Shown in pieces: positions 54,405 through 64,000 of a stretch of 64,000 nt of DNA; within the stretch, counting starts at the first letter, position 1; the number at the start of each line of letters is the position of its first letter. The DNA comes from Dillenia suffruticosa (Eukaryota > Streptophyta > Magnoliopsida > Dilleniales > Dilleniaceae). The notes under the pieces are model-generated. The model did not search any database, was not told the origin of the DNA, and saw nothing but the letters and a program-made list of their open reading frames with translations. A program made the position numbers and the translations under genes. Location: contig JAVTVX010000026.1 in NCBI GenBank assembly GCA_033439265.1, positions 12,153,001-12,217,000 on the forward strand, given 5' to 3'.

Positions 54405-57400
54405 TGTAGAGCTTTACTCCCCAGACGAGGAATAAGGAACCCGAATAGGATATTTCCACTCTACCCCCACAACCCGAGTGATGTATCGCTCTATGAATAG
54501 CTTCTCAATTGTGATTGAAGACCTACCTTGGCTTGTTTGGCCAAATGATGAGTACTCTTGTGGCAATTCCCTTGAATCAATATCTTGACGCTAGAAGTTT
54601 GACTTATTTGTTTAATGAGCACGGTAATATGAAATTGCTTATGATTATAATATAGGGTAAAATATTCTTGAGAGATTGTAATTGTGAGTGGATGTTGGGG
54701 CTTGATAAATGTTTTCATGGTTTATCTTGTTAGGTATGATGAGTATTTTTGAGTTAATGCACGGGTGTCACATTTTGGTGCTTGGGTGAAGTCAAGCTCA
54801 TTCTTTCTCATAAATCTGTCTACCTAAAGGAGTGCTCTTTAATTAAGTTTCAAAGGCATGGATTGTTCCAACACTTAAGCTGAGATTTGTCTCCTCATAG
54901 TCATAGTGTCTTAACCTGACGAATGTTGACCATGATACAATCACATAATTGATTGGTTTTAACTGTGCATGGAAAATGAGGGTAATGTCGATTTGAGGTC
55001 TTTGGGTTGTCTTCAAGCTCGTAATGCTCAACATAGTAAGCGGTTGTTTCTTGTTCTGTTAAAGGATGATATTCAACATGCATTAAAGAGCAAAATACTT
55101 TGATGAGTTTATGGTATAGAAGCAGAATAAGGAAGAGAAACTACTAATACGTCTGCCAGAGTGGTGTATTGACTATCTAGTTTGTAATCCCTACAATCAC
55201 TTATGTTGTTTATTGCTCTGTAATAATGTTCGCCTGTTAAGATTTTCTACATGCTAATGCCAGAATTGAGGTTTGTGGGCTTGGGATTACGCATCTAAAT
55301 GCTTAAAAATGGTAAACAAAGTTGATGCATAACCTGAAGCGGTAGTATTAGTTTTTGTTGTTATCTAAGACTAGAAATATATATTGTCCATGATAAATTG
55401 TTGCTCAAATATACTATGAAGATGTGCCACATTCTGGGGGTAAGCTGAAATTAAGACCAGCCCAAAGAAATGAAAAGATGATTAAGCTTTTGATGAAAAA
55501 AAAAAAAACCAGCAGTATGCTAAAAGATGGAAAATTATGTATTACTCGAAGACGTATTTAAGATTATGTTTTCTATTATTCAGTGTTCCCTACTCCTGGT
55601 GCAACAGGAAAGAGATTTGAGGACAATCAAAAGAGTTCTTTTACAACGTGGAGTTTAGGTTGTGGATAGTACAATTTTCTTATGTCAAAATAGATGGTGT
55701 GAACCTGTCCCTTTTGAAATGTAGGTTATAATAGCTCTTAATATTGCAAAATACAGAGGCTTTCTTAGGTTCGTACTTGTGTTTCTTTAATGGTAATAAG
55801 TAATTGGAGATGATCTTTCTCAGGCATGTGCAACATTGGGAATAGATGCAGTTTTTCCCATGTTTTCATATAAGGTTCAAATGCATTAAGGGATGATAGC
55901 TGAGGTGATTTTTTTTAAGTTTCAAATTTAATTGCTTTAAGGTCAGAGACAGTTACTATATTTGAGAATGGGTGAATGAATAATATATGATTCTACCATT
56001 GATGTAGATTCTCAAGCTATAGCTGTAGTCCAGGGAAGTAACTAGCCACTACATCCTATGAGTTCTAAAGCCTTGTTTGGAAGTCAAGTCTCTCTTTGGT
56101 CTTCAGTAAATAAAATTTAGAAGGATAGAGCTAGACAGTTCGACGAGCACTGTTTAGGAAATTCTTGAGGGGGTTTTAGCTAATCTAGATGGGAATTTGA
56201 TTTGCAAACAAGATTGTTGACGATCTTAGTGGAAGGAAAAGGAGAGGTGGAGTTTTGGGAAGGCTTATAGTTGGATGTGTTGGAGCTTCTCAAATAAGTC
56301 ATGTTTGAAAATGTTTGGCGATAAATAGAATCATTGGATTTGTGGTTGCCTTTCCTTGGTTGTGCTTTTTATTAACAAAGTGCGGAGTCAAAGTCTTGTT
56401 CTTAAATTTTAAGAAATTGCTGGGAAGGGGATCTTATCTTCTCTTTCATGTAAATTGATACTAATTGTGTTGGGTTTATGTGTCAGACGGTATGAAGCGA
56501 GGAATTATTAATCTTTAAGCATATAACATCACTAGATAATTGGAGAAACTAAAGAGGTACTGAACAATAGGTTCAAAAGTAGATGGAGAGTTATGCAGAT
56601 GTCCTACTATGGTTGCATATGGCTAAGTTAAGATGATTAATGTGATATACTTCAACAGGTTGGAAATGTTAGGGGTGAAAATAAAATTTTGGTTTATTTT
56701 GTTGATGTCTTCCCCTTTATTTAATGCCAAATGTATTACAGCATGTATGTGGTTTATAGATAAGCATACCACTCATAGATATAGAACTAGTACAAGATTT
56801 TGTGTAAAATGAGACATGGAAATTGTTATCATTTAGTATTTTCTTGAAATTAGTTCAAATAGGAAAGTTGTATTGAAAGCACTGTATGCAAATAGGAAGA
56901 TTATAATGTCTAGAGTGCAATAGGGATAAATATAAGAGGCACTTGAAGTGGTTATTATTTTGATAATGTGGTGGTAAGAATGCAAACACCGGGTGGTATG
57001 TGGTTATTGTGCTTGATTTGATTTGGATAGAATATTGGTGATATTGCATGATACTAAAGCTGATTTAGAATGATCATGATAGAAGTATCTTGATTGAAAG
57101 ATTATCCAACTAAAGGTTTGAGATTTAAAACTTGGAAACGTTCTAATATTGTCAGTGGATTAAGTTTCCTCACTTGGTCTAGGTCATATTGAGGTTGATC
57201 TACATTTCATCATGCACAAGTTTGATGATATATGGATTTGTATACCTCTTATACTAAGTCTTAAGACTGTGGCTGTCATATGCACCATCTTGATGGAGAT
57301 TATTGAGTTTTAGCTATTATTATCTCTAGGAATATACTTATTTTGGTTGCACTCATAGTTCATGTAATTAACTTTGGAAGTAGGGACAAATGTGATTTCC

Positions 57401-57600
57401 TACTTCTTTTTTCTTCCATATATTTTTCATTTTGGTATCTTATAAATTGTGTCACTCGACCTTTGGATCTGCAATTGATATGGACAAGACATAGGTTGGT
57501 AGTTGTATGAGTGGAAATTTTAGTTGATAATAAAGTGTAATTGATAAGGAATGGAACAAACAGATCCAATTTTATGAAAGTAAAATGTTCTTAGATTATT
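54405..57600. other. Internal region of F without recognisable coding sequence
   Basis: At 54405-54435 ctctgtag is followed by tactccccagacgagg, a decayed match to the acceptor plus ATG-CCACCTAGACG start of gag in A. Beyond it I find no gag, protease, RT or integrase motif on either strand. The short open frames near 54850-55080 (minus) do not match a family I know. Confidence 0.5.
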
Positions 57601-57604
57601 ATCA

Positions 57605-57779
57605 AGATCTGAGTTTCAAAGTGCAACTAGTACAAATTATAGATCGACAACTGAAGCAGTTAAGAAATAGGCAAATCCCAATGGTGAAAGTATTGTGGAG
57701 AAACAACCAAGTGGAAGAATAGATTTGGAAGGCTGAAGAATCAATGCGGAAGCAACACCACAGCTTTTTGATGTATAAC
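57605..57779 (+). pseudogene. Chromodomain tail of element F pol
   Basis: Translation gives IIDRQLKQLRNRQIPMVKVLW then RNNQVEE, a stop, and IWKAEESMRKQ, matching the chromodomain ends of A, B and D. A small shift precedes the original stop at about 57777. It is the only coding remnant of F. Confidence 0.8.
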
Positions 57780-57791
57780 TTGTATTTTGAA

Positions 57792-57820
57792 ATTTCGAGG
57801 ACGAAATTTGTTTTAGGGGG
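57792..57820 (+). promoter_or_regulatory. Pre-PPT hairpin and polypurine tract of element F
   Basis: The sequence aatttcg-agga-cgaaatt (7-bp stem, around 57791-57808) is the A/T-paired counterpart of gtttcg-agga-cgaaac in B. A purine tract ending aggggg follows at 57815-57820. Confidence 0.78.
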
Positions 57821-57838
57821 TGATAGGAACAAAATAAG

Positions 57839-59216
57839 TGTAATATTTGTAATTGATTTTTGCATTATTTTGAGAAAATATTACACTAATTGTGGTGATT
57901 GATGTGTTAGATTAATCAGACAAAAGGCGGGGAGAAATATGAAGAAAAAGAGGCTTAATTGGAGCAATTATGCAAGGATAAAAGAACAGAAAGAAGTGAC
58001 TCTTCATTAGCACGTGGACACGCTGAATTCAAGGAGAAATACAAGACTTTTGAAGATTTTATTCTTCATTCCTAATATTTAGGAATGTGAAATTTTGAAT
58101 CGTTGTAATTATTTTATTTTACTTGAAGTTTTTAGGATTTTATTCTTTAGAATATTTTATTCAATTTTAGAGAATATTATAGAGTAATTTTACTAAGGTA
58201 AAATTGTAGGAATTACTATTCCTTTAGGGTTCCAGCCGCCACCCACTAGAGGAGGTATTTAAACTTTGTATTATTGGCTTTTGAGGTGGTGAAGAGGCAG
58301 GAAACAGAATATTGCACAGGAGGTTGCTGCACCTTCAGCCGGGAGGATTCTTTGCTCTTTCCTTTATTTTCTTAGAAGCAACATTTATTTTAATTTGTGA
58401 GTTTCTCTTTCATTATGTTTTCATTTTAATTTCTTTTCTAATCAAAGGATTATTGAAACCTTGATGAATAATGATTGTGAGATCTAAATGATCTTATTTG
58501 CTTGATATTTGTGGGTATTTATTTAATCTTTATGCTTAGTGTTTATGATTGTTTTGGGATTGTTAAATAGAGGCCTATGTTTGATAACCCTAGAATAGTC
58601 TACAACCATTTAAAAATAGCAAGGTTTGTGTATTTTTAATGGAGTGGTAATTGACATAATTTTATGGCCTCGCAAGCGGTAGGATTTATGTCAAGAGATT
58701 AGGTAATCTAATTTAAATAAATCCAGGTTGGAATTTACTGATTAGAATTGGGTCTCTCTAGATCGTAATGCTGTCAGAACATTAAATCCAACGAGGGTCT
58801 CTTGGGTTGTCTTTCGATTAGGGAATTAATTAACGATGGTATCTTGATTACCGAAAAAGTACGGAGAGATTGGTCGCTTCGTGGTACTTAGCGGCTATAA
58901 CCAATTTATTCGCATAATATCGAGTAATTTTTGTATCGATGATCAATCAAACATATCAAGGCAGAAATAACTCCTTTGGCTAGGTTTTCTCTTAATTGAT
59001 AACTTTTACTTTAATTGATATTTTCTCATCATTTTATTGTAGTTAATTTTCATTAATTTGTTTGCTTAGTTATTTTAGATTATTTCATCAAAACCCCTCA
59101 TATTTTCATTTTCCTTGAAAGAGATAAATCCGCCGTTCTCTGTGAATACGACCCTACTCGCGCTATATTCGTATTGTTTGAAGTAGGTATTTTATTTTTT
59201 GTTGTTTGACGACACA
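57839..59216 (+). repeat. 5' LTR of Athila element E
   Basis: It starts tgtaatattt and ends gacgacaca just before ccaaatt and the primer site. It aligns with LTR G (34616-35026 and 45564-46437) over most of its length. A segment of about 150 bp here (roughly 58160-58310) has no counterpart in G because of the event at the D insertion. The 3' LTR is outside the window. Confidence 0.8.
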
Positions 59217-59224
59217 CCAAATTT

Positions 59225-59242
59225 TGGCTCCGTTGCCGGGGA
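59225..59242 (+). other. Primer binding site of element E (tRNA-Asp type)
   Basis: The sequence tggctccgttgccgggga matches the tggcgccgttgccgggga form used by Athila elements at 17 of 18 positions. Confidence 0.9.
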
Positions 59243-59300
59243 ACGGTGTTGATAGATTTATTTCTTTTAAAATTTTACTTTCATATTTTTTTTTTGGTAT

Positions 59301-60863
59301 ATGCCTCGTTCTGCTCGTACAGGTGAACTTGTGTTTGACCCAGAGATCGAGAAAACAGCCCGAAAACTGAAAAAAGAGACTCAAGAAGCAAAGAAGACAG
59401 CAAGTTCATCACTAGGAAACAATCTGGCCAACCAACTCTTAGACTCAGACGTTAACGTTGAAGAGAAGGAGGTCAAGGAAACAAACATGGCAGCTCAACG
59501 GACTTTAAGGGAGTTGGCAACCCCTGAGTTTAATCAGCAACCTTTGTGCATTAATTTTTCCAATATTACAACTCCATTCGAATTAAAATCTGGACTGATT
59601 CATTTATTGCCTAAATTTCATGGTCTTGTAGGGGAAGATCCTCACAAACATCTTAAGGAGTTCCACATCGTCTGTTCCACCATGAGACCACAGGGAGTAA
59701 CCGAAGAGCAACTTAAACTTGTTGTTTTTCCTTTTTCCTTGATAGATAAGGCCAAGGATTGGCTCTTTTATTTGTCTTCTGGCTCTATTACTACTTGGCC
59801 TGACTTGGAGAGAATGTTTTTAGAAAAAATTTTTCCAGCGTCTCGTGCAGCTACTATTAGAAAGGAAATTTGTGGAATAAGGCAGTACAATGGGGAAACC
59901 TTATACGAATATTGGGAAAGATTTAAACAACTATGTGCTAGCTGTCCTCAACATCAAATTCCAGAACAGTTGTTGATCCAATATTTCTATGAAGGTCTTT
60001 CCCCAATGGAAAGGAACATGATCGATGCTGCGAGCGGAGGAGCATTGGTGAATAAGACACCCGATGATGCGAGAAACTTGATCTCAAACATGGCAGCCAA
60101 TGCCCAACAATTCGGAGGGAGACATGAGGCCCCAAAAAGGGTCAATGAGGTGAGTAGTTCTTCTCTCGAACATAAAATAGATTCTCTAACTTCGATTGTG
60201 GAAAGGTTGGTTGTAGGACAAAGCCAACAAGTGAAAGCATGTGGTGTTTGCTCGAACATGGGACACCCAACCGATATGTGTCCTACTCTTCAAGAGGAGT
60301 ACAGCGAACAAATGAATGCAATTGGAGGATTTCCGGGACAACCACAACGGAAGTATGATCCCTATTCAAACACCTACAACCCTGGATGGAAGGATCATCC
60401 AAATTTTAGTTATGGGAATCGACAACAAGGGTTTCAACAGCAACCTCGACAACAATTTCAATCGCATCAACCCTCCTCAAATCAAGGTATGTCTATAGAA
60501 GAGATTGTTAAAAATTTGACTAACAACACTCAATTGTTTCAACAGGAAACCCAACGGTTGCAATAGGAGAACCAACGATTTCAACTAGAGACAAGAACCG
60601 GCATAAAAAACTTGGAAAATCAGATGTCGCAATTGGCAACAACCGTAAATCGAATGGAGAAAAATAATGGGAAACTACCCTCTCAAGTAGAAATCAACCC
60701 GAGAGAAAACATGAGTGCTATGGCAGTCAAGAATGAAGGAAAAATGCAGGACGACTCATCAACAATTGACGAAGACAAAGAGGTCGAACAAAATAAAACA
60801 TCAAAATTGATTGAATCGGCCACAAAGGTAAGTGAAGAACGAGGAGAAGATCGAACAAAATAA
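59301..60863 (+). pseudogene. gag: Element E gag (Athila type)
   Basis: MPRSARTGELVFDPE opens a 421-codon stretch. The Athila Gag domain spans about residues 90-270 (LIHLLPKFHGLVGEDPHKH, DKAKDWLFYLSSGSITTW, MFLEKIFPASRAATIRKEI, FYEGLSPMERNMIDAASGG). A Cys-containing motif CGVCSNMGHPTDMCP lies at about residue 315 and a Gln-rich tail follows. TAG at 60564 (CAG in the original, by context) interrupts. The frame then continues with NLENQMSQLATTVNRMEKNN to TAA at 60861. It was probably joined to pol in the ancestral frame. Confidence 0.88.
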
Positions 60864-60872
60864 AACATCAAA
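60784..60872 (+). repeat. 22-bp direct repeat at the gag/pol boundary of E
   Basis: The 22-bp unit starting tcgaacaaaataaaacatca occurs at 60784-60805 and 60851-60872, 67 bp apart. The second copy brings TAA into the gag frame and lies where the reading shifts into the pol frame, so the repeat may have created the break. Confidence 0.75.
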
Positions 60873-60873
60873 C

Positions 60874-63800
60874 TAGAGTTGTAATTCCACCTCCTTTTCC
60901 TGGCAGGTTAGCAAGATCGAAGAAAGAGAACGAGGAGAAGGAAATCTTAGATACTTTTCGAAAAGTGGAAATCAACATCCCGCTCTTGGATGCGATCCGA
61001 CAAGTGCCAAGGTATGCAAAATTTCTCAAAGAACTATGCACTAGGAAGACAAAACTAGGGGGCAGTGATAAGATTTGTGTTAATGAGAATGTTTCAGCCA
61101 TCATCCAAAGAAAATTACCCCCTAAGTGTAAGGACCCTGGTATGTTCACCATACCAATAATTGTAGGGGTTAAGAGTATAGAAAAGGCAATGCTTGACCT
61201 AGGTGCATCAATCAATGTTATGCCCTTAACTGTTTTTAGGTACTTGAATTTAGGACCTTTGAAGAAGACTAAAGTGATCATACAATTAGCTGATAGGTCC
61301 ACATCATATCCTGAGAGAATTGTTGAAGATGTCTTAGTCAAGGTCAATGAATTAATTTTTCCAGTTGATTTTTATATCATTGACATAGATGATGCTTGTT
61401 CACCAAACCCTGCTCTCATATTACTTGGAAGGCCTTTTATGAAAACAGCAAAAACTAAGATTGATGTTGATAAAGGAACCTTGTCATTTGAATTTGATGG
61501 AGAGATTGTTACGTTTAATATTTTTCATGCCATGCAACATCCAAATGATTCGGAATCCATTTTTCATGTTAGCATTATTGACTCTGTTGTGAATGAGAAT
61601 GTTGAACAACATTTGGTACTTGATAAACTTGATCTTGTGCTGAAAAAGGGATGGACAGATAAACAAGCCGAGGTAACTCGAGATGAAGACACCAAGGAAA
61701 CTATCATGGCTTTGCAGTCTACACCGGAGTTACCCCTCAGGCAAGTCAGTAATTTCCTACCATTACCTTTTTCTAACGAGAAAATTCTTCCTTCTACAAT
61801 GCAGGCCCTAAAGCTCGAGTTGAAGCCTTTACCTGAACATCTTAAGTATGCATACTTGGGTGACAACGAAACCCTACCAGTAATCATAGCCAAGGACTTA
61901 ACCGAAAATCAAGAAGAGAACTTAATGCGGGTATTGAGAGAATACAAGATGGCTATTGGATGGACCTTGGCAGACATAAAAGGTATCAGCCCTTCTGTGT
62001 GTATGCATCGTATTCTACTCAAATCCGATTCCAAACCGGTAAGAGAACCTCAACGAAAACTCAATCCCACCATGAAAGATATTGTTTTGAAGGAAATTTT
62101 GAAACTGTTAGAGTTAGGAATTATATATCCTATTTCTGATAGTCAATGGGTAAGTCCGGTTCATGTTGTCCCCAAAAAGAGTGGAATTCAATTGGTAAAA
62201 AATGAGAATAATGAGTTGGTACCAATGAGACTTCAAACCAGATGGCGAATGTGCATTGACTTTAGAAAATTAAATACCGCCACTCGGAAGGATCATTTCC
62301 CTTTACCTTTCATTGATCAGATGCTAGAAAGATTGGCGGGTAAATTGTTTTTCTGTTTCTTGGATGGGTATTCGGGCTATTATCAAATAGTTGTAGCTCA
62401 AGAAGATCAGGAAAAGACTACCTTTACTTGCCAATTTGGAACATTTGCATATCGTAGGATGCCCTTTGGACTTTGTAATGCACCGGGAACATTTCAAAGA
62501 TGCATGATGAGTATATTTTCTGATTTAATTGAAGATTGCATCGAAATTTTCATGGATGATTTTACGGTGTATGGCGATTCATTCAATCAATGCTTAGATA
62601 ATATACTCATTTGGAACATTTGCATATCGTAGGATGCCCTTTGGACTTTGTAATGCACCGGGAACATTTCAAAGATGCATGATGAGTATATTTTCTGATT
62701 TAATTGAAGATTGCATCGAAATTTTCATGGATGATTTTACGGTGTATGGCGATTCATTCAATCAATGCTTAGATAATTCGTGTAAAGTTCTTAAGAGATG
62801 CATTGACACTAATCTAGTCCTTAATTATGAGAAATGCCATTTTATGGTGAAGGAGGGAATAGTGTTAGGTCATGTAATTTCTTCAAGAGGCATTGAAGTT
62901 GACAAAGTCAAGGTGGATTTAATTGCTAACTTGTCATATCCTACTAATGTGCGAGAAATTCGAAGTTTTCTTGGCCATGTAGGTTTCTATCGACGATTCA
63001 TCAAGGACTTCTCGAAAATAGCCCAACCACTCTCGCGATTGTTGCAACACGATGTTCTATTCGATTTTGGAAATAAGTGTAAGGAAGCTTTTGATACATT
63101 GAAAACTTTGCTAACTTCAGCTCCGGTTTTGCAGGCACCCAATTGGGATCTACCTTTTGAATTGATGTGCGATGCAAGTCACTATGCTGTGGGAGCTGTG
63201 CTCGGACAAAAGGACGGGAAGCAATCTCATGCCATTTACTATGCATCAAGAACACTCAATCCAACGCAATGCAACTATACCACAACTGAGAAGGAGTTTC
63301 TTGCCATAGTTTTTGCTTTTGAGAAATTTAGATCTTATTTGTTAGGATCTAAGGTTGTCGTTTACTCTGATCATGCAGCCTTGAAATATTTGCTTTCAAA
63401 GAAGGAGTCAAAACCACGACTTATCCGATGGGTTCTGCTTTTGCAAGAATTCGATTGGGAGATTAAGGACAGGAAGGGACTTGAAAATTCTGTAGCTGAT
63501 CATTTGAGTCGCTTGGTGCGAGAAGAAGAATCCTTACCTATATCTGAAACATTTCTGGATGAGCAATTGTTTACCCTACAAGGTAAGACAGGTAAGGAAC
63601 CTTGGTTTGCTGACATTGTAAATTTTCTTGTAACTGGGATTCTTCCTCATGACCTAAGTATTGCACAAAGGAACAAGCTTAGGAATGACTCGAAGTACTA
63701 CATTTGGGATGAACCATATTTGTGAAAAATAGGATCTGATCAAATCATTCGTAGATGTGTGCCTAACGATGAAATTCATTCCATTCTTGCTCATTGTCAT

Positions 63801-63980
63801 AGTCATGCATGTGGTGGTCATTTTGGTCCCAAAAGAACAGCTAGAAAAATTCTTGATAGTGGTTTCTATTGGGAAACACTCTTCAAGGATGCATACCAAT
63901 ATTGTAAGAGTTGTGTGAATTGTCAAAGGATGGGCAACATATCTTCTAGGGATGAAATGCCTCAAACCCCAATTTTATTT
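60874..63980 (+). pseudogene. pol: Element E pol: protease, RT, RNase H, integrase start
   Basis: Reading resumes with PPPFPGRLARSKKENEE and LLDAIRQVPRYAKFLKELC. The protease has MLDLGASINVMP (about 61193-61230). RT contains [36 protein letters not shown] and catalytic FMDDF (first copy about 62551). A 168-bp duplication shifts the frame at 62603. The second part (62634-63725) completes RT, RNase H ([32 protein letters not shown]) and ends at TGA 63723, probably from TGG. Integrase zinc motifs (HCHSHACGGHFGPKRTA, CKSCVNCQRMG) continue in frame to the window edge. Confidence 0.9.
62435..62777 (+). repeat. Perfect 168-bp direct duplication in RT of element E
   Basis: Copies at 62435-62602 and 62610-62777 appear identical by eye and are separated by 7 bp (atactca). 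The unit covers the [13 protein letters not shown] to [12 protein letters not shown] part of RT, so the catalytic motif is present twice. The 175-bp offset is not a multiple of three, so the upstream frame ends shortly after the junction. Confidence 0.93.
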
Positions 63981-64000
63981 TGTGAAATTTTCGATGTATG

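Larger units (their letters stand above)
51157..57838 (+). mobile_element. Tekay-like element F, hollow (LARD-like), interrupted by E at its 3' end
   Basis: A 3.0-kb LTR (51157-54157) and a tRNA-iMet primer site (54165-54176) start it. A decayed gag start and about 3.2 kb of non-coding sequence follow, then a chromodomain tail (57605-57779), the pre-PPT hairpin and a polypurine tract. The expected 3' LTR is replaced by the start of Athila element E, so it probably lies beyond the window. It looks like a large non-autonomous derivative, or an element whose coding part was replaced. Confidence 0.72.
57839..64000 (+). mobile_element. Athila-type Ty3/gypsy element E (partial, runs off window)
   Basis: 5' LTR 57839-59216, tRNA-Asp-type primer site 59225-59242, gag from 59301, then protease, RT, RNase H and the start of integrase at the window end. 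Gag and RT sequence are of the Athila type. It has few nonsense codons and is the least decayed element here, but carries a frameshifting duplication in RT. The left edge could also be tgatagg at 57821. Confidence 0.88.

Noticed and set aside
54843-55083. Two overlapping minus-strand frames within element F
   Set aside because: No recognisable motif, no conserved counterpart in the other elements; most likely chance.
61484-61893. Minus-strand frames opposite element E pol
   Set aside because: They lie wholly antisense to protease and RT coding sequence and are shadows.

Overview
The window is repeat-dense nuclear DNA of a flowering plant, probably a eudicot. Almost everything in it is LTR retrotransposon, mostly broken and nested, with DNA-transposon relics and one truncated host gene. 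It shows plant-type GT...AG introns, Ty3/gypsy chromoviruses of the Tekay/Del type (primer site matching initiator tRNA-Met, MPPRRGRRG-type Gag, C-terminal chromodomain), Athila-type gypsy with a tRNA-Asp-type primer site, Ty1/copia, CACTA elements and a SABATH methyltransferase. I cannot name the species.

Layout. (1) 1-25711 is one nest. Old Tekay element C (+) enters from the left and is split twice: in its integrase by related element A (+, 1046-11724, target duplication ccagc/ccagt), and in its 3' LTR by element B (-, 14335-24739, perfect duplication ctcta). (2) 25712-33430 is AT-rich, with a truncated SABATH gene (26616-27864), a relic of a CACTA TNP2-type transposase (30190-30725), GC-rich modules and a ~0.5 kb tandem duplication. 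(3) 33430-50250 is a second nest: a minus-strand copia element (H) split by an Athila-type LTR (G), which is itself split by Tekay-like element D (+, 35027-45563). H also carries a small non-autonomous CACTA element (K, 48603-49857). (4) 51157-57838 is Tekay-like element F, with LTR and primer site but almost no coding capacity. (5) 57839-64000 is an Athila element (E) inserted at the 3' end of F and running off the window.

The most interesting signal lies in the Tekay-like elements A, B, C, D and F, whose LTRs differ a lot in sequence but share an architecture. First, a tandem two-hairpin block has covarying stems, a GCCAA linker and a second hairpin whose loop is exactly 34 nt in A, B, D and F; in A, B, C and D this loop contains AATAAA. 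The layout recalls the TAR/poly(A) hairpins of lentiviral R regions. Second, the LTRs carry ordered splice-site-like signals that outline small leader exons (58 nt in A, B and C; 87 nt in A and C), and the third intron would contain the poly(A) hairpin. Third, a GT...AG intron sits at the same codon between gag and protease in A, B and D, with a stop just inside it. Unspliced RNA would give Gag only and spliced RNA would join Gag to Pol. Fourth, a covarying hairpin lies between the pol stop and the polypurine tract. I infer an RNA-level control programme: leader splicing removes the 5' poly(A) signal, and optional splicing at gag/pro sets the Gag to Gag-Pol ratio. No copy in this window is intact.
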